Below, in pieces: positions 60,355 to 64,000 of a stretch of DNA of 64,000 bases. A program made the translations under genes and the position numbers. The stretch is from Lebetimonas sp. JH292. GTDB taxonomy: Bacteria > Campylobacterota > Campylobacteria > Campylobacterales > Nautiliaceae. The notes beneath the pieces were generated by a model, which saw only the letters and a program-made list of their open reading frames with translations, was not told the DNA's origin and ran no database searches. The stretch spans positions 567,001-631,000 of the forward strand of contig NZ_ATHQ01000001.1 in NCBI RefSeq assembly GCF_000523275.1. The letters run 5' to 3'. Numbering within the stretch: the first letter of the stretch is position 1; the number at the start of each line of letters is the position of its first letter.

Positions 60355-62265
60355 ATGTCTCCAATCTTTGAAAAAAACATAAAAGCTTTATTTAATCAAA
60401 ATCCAAATTTAGCAACAGAACTTTTTGGATTTAAAAATACCAAATTTGAAATATTCCAACAAGGGGATGACCCGGCAAACATAAACTTAATAGATAAAGA
60501 AAAAAAACTTCCGCTTTATGAAACCAAACCATTAGATGAAATTGAATCACAAAAAAAAATATTTGATCAAAAATATTTAAGATATCCTGTTTTATTTTTT
60601 TATGGGACAGGAAACGGTATTTTAATAAAATTACTGCTTGACAACCCCATAAGAAAAAAAATAGTAGTTATTGAACCGGACACTCAAATTTTATTTATTG
60701 TTTTAAATTTAATAGATTTTTCAAAAGAGATTGAAGAAAACAGATTAATCCTTTATAAATCAGCCCAGTTCAATTATCCGGAAGCAATAAAAATAATGAC
60801 CCATCCGGATATTATTCTTTTTGTCAAAACATATGAATTACAAATTAACACAAAATATTATGAAAAATTATATAAAAAAGACATTATTGATATAAATCAG
60901 TTATTTACAAGGGCAATAAAACAAGCCGTTATTAATTTTGGTAATGACACAATAGATACATTGATAGGAATAGAGCATTCTATAAAAAATATGCCTGAAA
61001 TGCTCAAAAACCCGCCGATTCAGTCGATTAAAGGAAAAAAAAATTCGGATATCGCAATTATTGTCTCAACCGGACCTTCTCTTACAAAACAGCTGCCCCT
61101 GCTTAAAGAAATACAAAATTATGTGAGTATTATCAGCGTGGACGCTTCTATGCCCATACTTGAAAAATGGGGCATTATTCCGGATTTTGTAACAAGTCTG
61201 GAAAGGGTAAAGGAAACAGCTAAATTTTTTGACAATACATCAAAAGAATTTCAGGAAAAATTTATCACAATCCATGCATCGCTTCAACATGAAAATGTTT
61301 TAAAAAATTCATACGGGCCAAAAATTCTTTCTATGAGAGGTTTTCAATATAACAGATTCCTAAATCTTAAAAAATACGGATATTTAGGTGTTGGAATGAG
61401 TGCTGCTAATATGGCTTATGAACTTGCTTATATGCTTGGATTTAAAAAAATTGTTTTAATTGGACAGGATTTGGCTTACAGTGAAGATGGAACAAGTCAT
61501 GCAAAAGGACATGTATACGGGGAAAAAGAGATAGAATACAAAGAAACCGATGAATATGTCACGAAATACGGGGGAAACGGGGTAATCAGAACGTCAAAAA
61601 CATGGCTTATGTTTAAAAACTTTTTTGAAAAAGATATATATGAAACAAACCTTGAAGGAATTTTAACTATTAATGCAACTGAAGGAGGGGCAAGAATAGA
61701 AGGCAGTATAGAAATGCCTTTTAGCGAAGTTATTAAAAAATATGTCAAAAAAATTCCAAAATCAAAAATAAAACTTAGAAAACCGAGAATTGACGGTTAT
61801 ATTAAAAATCTACAAAAAGCATACAATAAAACATTGAAGATGATTAAAATAGGAGAAAAAACAAAATCAGACATTGAAAAAGTGTTTATTGAAGTAGCTA
61901 AATGTTTTGACGAACTGGTGGAATTAAACAAAAACAATCATCTTGAAAAGATAGATTTTAAAAAATTAAACAGACTCTCTGATAAAATTGATAAAATAAA
62001 AGAAAAAATCGAATCAAAAACTTTTATGCAGTGCTATGGGGAAACTATGGTTCCATATCTGATAAACAAGGAAACAGACCTTGCTAAAATTCAGGTTCAA
62101 AATCCAAAAACCGACATTGAAAAAAAAGCAAAATTAATAGACTGGATAATGAATCACAGAGAATGGCTTTTTAATTTAGCAGGAAGCATAAACGCACAAA
62201 TAGTTGTTGTAAAAAGAGCCCTTCCTTTTGTAGAAAAAGAATTAAAAAAAGAAAAATCTTATTGA
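60355..62265 (+). CDS. Maf-type motility-associated glycosyltransferase (DUF115), copy 2
   Basis: 636 residues, longer than copy 1 at 567. N-terminal Rossmann-like part: LFFYGTGNGILIKLLLDNPI near residue 80 and IVVIEPDTQILFIVLNLIDF near 102. DUF115 core: DIAIIVSTGPSLTKQLPLLK near 230, SMPILEKWGIIPDFVTSLER near 262, VGMSAANMAYELAYMLGFKK near 345 and IVLIGQDLAYSEDGTSHAKG near 367. C-terminal helical region from ~470. Maf proteins glycosylate flagellin Ser/Thr with nonulosonic acids. It ends 10 bases from the convergent flagellin gene, which is its likely substrate. Confidence 0.87.
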   Translation: MSPIFEKNIKALFNQNPNLATELFGFKNTKFEIFQQGDDPANINLIDKEKKLPLYETKPLDEIESQKKIFDQKYLRYPVLFFYGTGNGILIKLLLDNPIRKKIVVIEPDTQILFIVLNLIDFSKEIEENRLILYKSAQFNYPEAIKIMTHPDIILFVKTYELQINTKYYEKLYKKDIIDINQLFTRAIKQAVINFGNDTIDTLIGIEHSIKNMPEMLKNPPIQSIKGKKNSDIAIIVSTGPSLTKQLPLLKEIQNYVSIISVDASMPILEKWGIIPDFVTSLERVKETAKFFDNTSKEFQEKFITIHASLQHENVLKNSYGPKILSMRGFQYNRFLNLKKYGYLGVGMSAANMAYELAYMLGFKKIVLIGQDLAYSEDGTSHAKGHVYGEKEIEYKETDEYVTKYGGNGVIRTSKTWLMFKNFFEKDIYETNLEGILTINATEGGARIEGSIEMPFSEVIKKYVKKIPKSKIKLRKPRIDGYIKNLQKAYNKTLKMIKIGEKTKSDIEKVFIEVAKCFDELVELNKNNHLEKIDFKKLNRLSDKIDKIKEKIESKTFMQCYGETMVPYLINKETDLAKIQVQNPKTDIEKKAKLIDWIMNHREWLFNLAGSINAQIVVVKRALPFVEKELKKEKSY

Positions 62266-62271
62266 TTTTTC
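62251..62271. terminator. Hairpin between convergent maf and flagellin genes
   Basis: GAAAAATC (62251-62258), loop TTATT, GATTTTTC (62264-62271). The A/T-rich flanks give U-tracts on both strands. It overlaps the last maf codons and ends four bases before the flagellin stop. Confidence 0.5.
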
Positions 62272-62274
62272 TAA

Positions 62275-63792
62275 TTATTGTAACAATTTCAATACATTCT
62301 GCTGTACTGCGTTAGCCTGAGACAAGGCAAAACTTCCTGATTGTGCTAAAAGATTATGTTTTTGGAAATTAGCTGTTTCAGCTGCAAAATCTACATCTCT
62401 GATTTGAGATTCAGCCGCTTTTACATTTACCTGTGTTACGGAAATATTGTTTATTGTACTAACCAACTGATTTTGTACAGAACCTATATCTGCTCTTACT
62501 TTATCAAGAAGTTTTTGTGCACTCTCGGCAATATCCATAACAGCCATAGCACCTTTTAGTGTTGTAACTCCTGCGCCTATTCCGCTTGCATTATCCGCTC
62601 CTACCACAGAATTTGCATTTGCTCCAATGGCACTTGCCTGATCTGCACTGAAAGAGCCTTTAATAGTTCTTAAATTAATAGTGGCCTCGGCCATGTTACT
62701 GGTAATACCTATTTTTGAAATACCTGTTCCGGTAATTTTAATATCTCTTGCATCTAATCTTGTTAATGTAAGCCTTCCGACAATTGTATCTGATGCCGAT
62801 GCATTTGCAAAACTTCCCCCTCCAAGTATTGAAGAGCCTGATGTAGTAGAAACCTGAATTGCCCTACCGTCCAAACTTCTTAGATTAAGTCTGCCTTCAT
62901 GATCTATATAAGCTTCCACACCGGTTTCATCTTTTACCGCATTAATTGCATTAACCAATGTTCCGTCACTGTCTGCTTTTTGAACAGTAAGATCACCTAT
63001 TTCAACCCCGTTTATTTTTAATCCGTGAACGGTGCCTGCTTGTATTTCACTTGAACCTGTTCCATGTACCTGCCATGATGCCCTGACTCCTGTTAAATCA
63101 GAGTTTTTATTTATAACTTCCGCAAGTACTCCTATTCCTGTTCCTGCACTTGTTGATACTTTTACTGTTTCTAATTGTATATCTCTTCTTCCGTCTGCTG
63201 ATTTAAATGTTAATTTATAGCTATTAAGTGAATTGGAAGCAGTAGAAACAGCAACATCCGCAGTTGTTTCAAATCTTGTGTTTCCTATTTTGTCTGAAGA
63301 TGTGGCACCTATACTCGCCTGAACTGTTTCATTTGAATAAGCACCTATTTGGAATTTTTGATTGGTAAAACTACCGCTTAAGAGTTTTTTACCGTTATAA
63401 GATGTTGTAGCTGCGATATTATCAAGCTCTTCCATTAATCTTGTAATATCTTCCTGAAGCGCTTTTCTTGTATCTGTTGTCTGTCCGTCCTGTGCGGCCT
63501 GAGTGGCTTTTACTTTAATTGTATCAAGAATTTTTACCTGTTCGTCCATTGCTTTGTCGGCAATTTGCATAACGCCGACGGCATCATTGGCATTTCTAAT
63601 AGCCTGACCTAAACTGTCAGCCTGATCTCTCAAAGAATCTGCAATCTGAAGACCTGATGCGTCATCCGCAGCTTTGTTTATTCTAAGTCCAGTTGAAAGT
63701 TTTTCCAAAGAATCGCTAAGTTCCCTGTTGTTGGCCACAGCTGCCGCATGTGCATTTAATGCAGCAATGTTTGTATTTATTCTAAAGCCCAT
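62275..63792 (-). CDS. fla: Flagellin
   Basis: 505 residues. N-terminal D0/D1: [20 protein letters not shown] (residues 2-21), [20 protein letters not shown] near 29. C-terminal D1/D0: [20 protein letters not shown] near 455 and [20 protein letters not shown] then LKLL. The middle (~165-400) is the surface domain, rich in Ser/Thr for glycosylation. The D1 stretch [18 protein letters not shown] resembles Campylobacter flagellin in the region that escapes TLR5. SD AAGGAG precedes the ATG. A sigma-54 type promoter lies 32 bases upstream. One flagellin gene is seen here; others may exist elsewhere. Confidence 0.96.
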   Translation of the reverse strand: MGFRINTNIAALNAHAAAVANNRELSDSLEKLSTGLRINKAADDASGLQIADSLRDQADSLGQAIRNANDAVGVMQIADKAMDEQVKILDTIKVKATQAAQDGQTTDTRKALQEDITRLMEELDNIAATTSYNGKKLLSGSFTNQKFQIGAYSNETVQASIGATSSDKIGNTRFETTADVAVSTASNSLNSYKLTFKSADGRRDIQLETVKVSTSAGTGIGVLAEVINKNSDLTGVRASWQVHGTGSSEIQAGTVHGLKINGVEIGDLTVQKADSDGTLVNAINAVKDETGVEAYIDHEGRLNLRSLDGRAIQVSTTSGSSILGGGSFANASASDTIVGRLTLTRLDARDIKITGTGISKIGITSNMAEATINLRTIKGSFSADQASAIGANANSVVGADNASGIGAGVTTLKGAMAVMDIAESAQKLLDKVRADIGSVQNQLVSTINNISVTQVNVKAAESQIRDVDFAAETANFQKHNLLAQSGSFALSQANAVQQNVLKLLQ

Positions 63793-63823
63793 ATGCTTCT
63801 CCTTAATATTTTAAAAAAAAGAA

Positions 63824-63840
63824 GCAAAAGCTATTCCGAA
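63824..63840 (-). promoter_or_regulatory. Sigma-54-type promoter of the flagellin gene
   Basis: Minus strand: TTCGGAATAGCTTTTGCTTC, with GG (63837-63836) and GC (63825-63824) exactly 10 bases apart and a TTGC -12 element. The -24 reads CGG instead of TGG. No FliA-type CGATAT box was found upstream of this gene. Confidence 0.6.
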
Positions 63841-63841
63841 A

Positions 63842-63937
63842 AGTTAAAATGTAAAATGGAGAACGGAAAATGAGCGCAAATGAGCAGTTCACCTAGCTGC
63901 TTGAAAAGCGGCCACGGTGAATAATGGAAAATTAAAA
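63842..63937 (+). repeat. Dispersed repeat tract upstream of flagellin
   Basis: Contains GTTAAAATGTAAAATGGA, GGAAAATGAGCG then CAAATGAGCA (identical over 22 bases to the sense strand of the phosphatase 3' end at 41290-41315), GAGCAGTTCACCTAGCTGC, and GTGAATAATGGAAAATTAAA. It is a mosaic of words from the other repeat loci. No gene seen. Confidence 0.68.
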
Positions 63938-63940
63938 ATA

Positions 63941-63964
63941 AAGAAAAAGGCAAAAAGCCTTTAA
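63941..63964 (-). terminator. Terminator for a minus-strand gene beyond the right edge
   Basis: In minus sense AAAGGC TTTTT GCCTTT followed by TTCTTTATTTTT. Stem of six bases with a U-rich tail. It would separate flagellin from the gene to its right. 63965-64000 shows no feature I can support. Confidence 0.45.
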
Positions 63965-64000
63965 AAAGCCGTAGAAATTATTGTAAAAGTCTCATTACAT

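Overview
The window is about 64 kb of AT-rich, densely packed bacterial chromosome. It looks like a deeply branching, probably thermophilic Campylobacterota (epsilonproteobacterial) genome, most like Nautiliales such as Nautilia, Caminibacter or Lebetimonas. That placement rests on gene content and gene order: the run cheZ - U32 peptidase - purE - DUF3972 - glyQ - Nif3-like - zinc-ribbon FlgZ - waaA and the run flgI-flgJ-flgM-flgN-flgK match my memory of Campylobacter and Helicobacter. The long-form DapD, the AcnB-type aconitase and the flagellin sequence also fit. The genus is inferred, not proven.

Layout. 1-2.3 kb: end of flgE and a Maf flagellin-glycosylation gene. 2.3-12.3 kb: a minus-strand block with polX, yggU, a broken waaA, flgZ, nif3-like, glyQ, DUF89, glutaredoxin, DUF3972, purE, U32 and cheZ. 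12.3-14.4 kb: a PHP histidinol phosphatase and an MFS exporter. 14.4-18.8 kb: flagellar genes flgI-J-M-N-K with recognisable sigma-54 and sigma-28 promoters. 18.8-31.4 kb: housekeeping genes (atpB, thiE-like, tyrA, bamA, flhB, bioD, RNA helicase, hisIE, prohibitin, ilvE). 31.4-38.4 kb: a frameshifted aldehyde dehydrogenase, recO, gltB and a NifU-like scaffold. 38.8-44.5 kb: a membrane-glycolipid cluster (ArnT-like GT39, geranylgeranyl-reductase-type flavoprotein, phosphatase, ArnC-like GT2, flippase-like protein) ending in a cysteine-synthase-like gene. 44.5-50.7 kb: small membrane proteins, a 209-bp inverted-repeat element, a lytic transglycosylase, tRNA-Asn and tRNA-Thr, a molybdate/tungstate modAB locus behind a ModE-like operator, argJ, a K+ channel and rpmB. 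50.8-60.3 kb: dapD, KefB-type antiporter, yjbQ, rluB, kpsF, acnB, psiE-like, DUF445, ArsC-like and rhodanese-like genes. 60.3-63.8 kb: a second Maf gene convergent with flagellin.

The most unusual feature is a family of short repeats at about fifteen loci. Seven-base units (GAGTAGT and variants such as GTGAGTN) usually lie directly after a stop codon in the sense orientation of the upstream gene. In two genes (glyQ, flgZ) they change into nine-base, frame-preserving units (GAAAGTAGT) that encode Glu/Ser C-terminal tails. A related tract lies at the break in waaA. Because seven is not a multiple of three, a GAGTAGT run closes all three frames within 21 bases.

Other points: a PolX whose exonuclease (PHP) metal ligands are mostly gone, hairpins burying the ribosome-binding sites of maf and flgN, a CheZ with CheY-binding-like peptides at both ends, a bioD without a normal start codon, and two genes frameshifted in A-runs.
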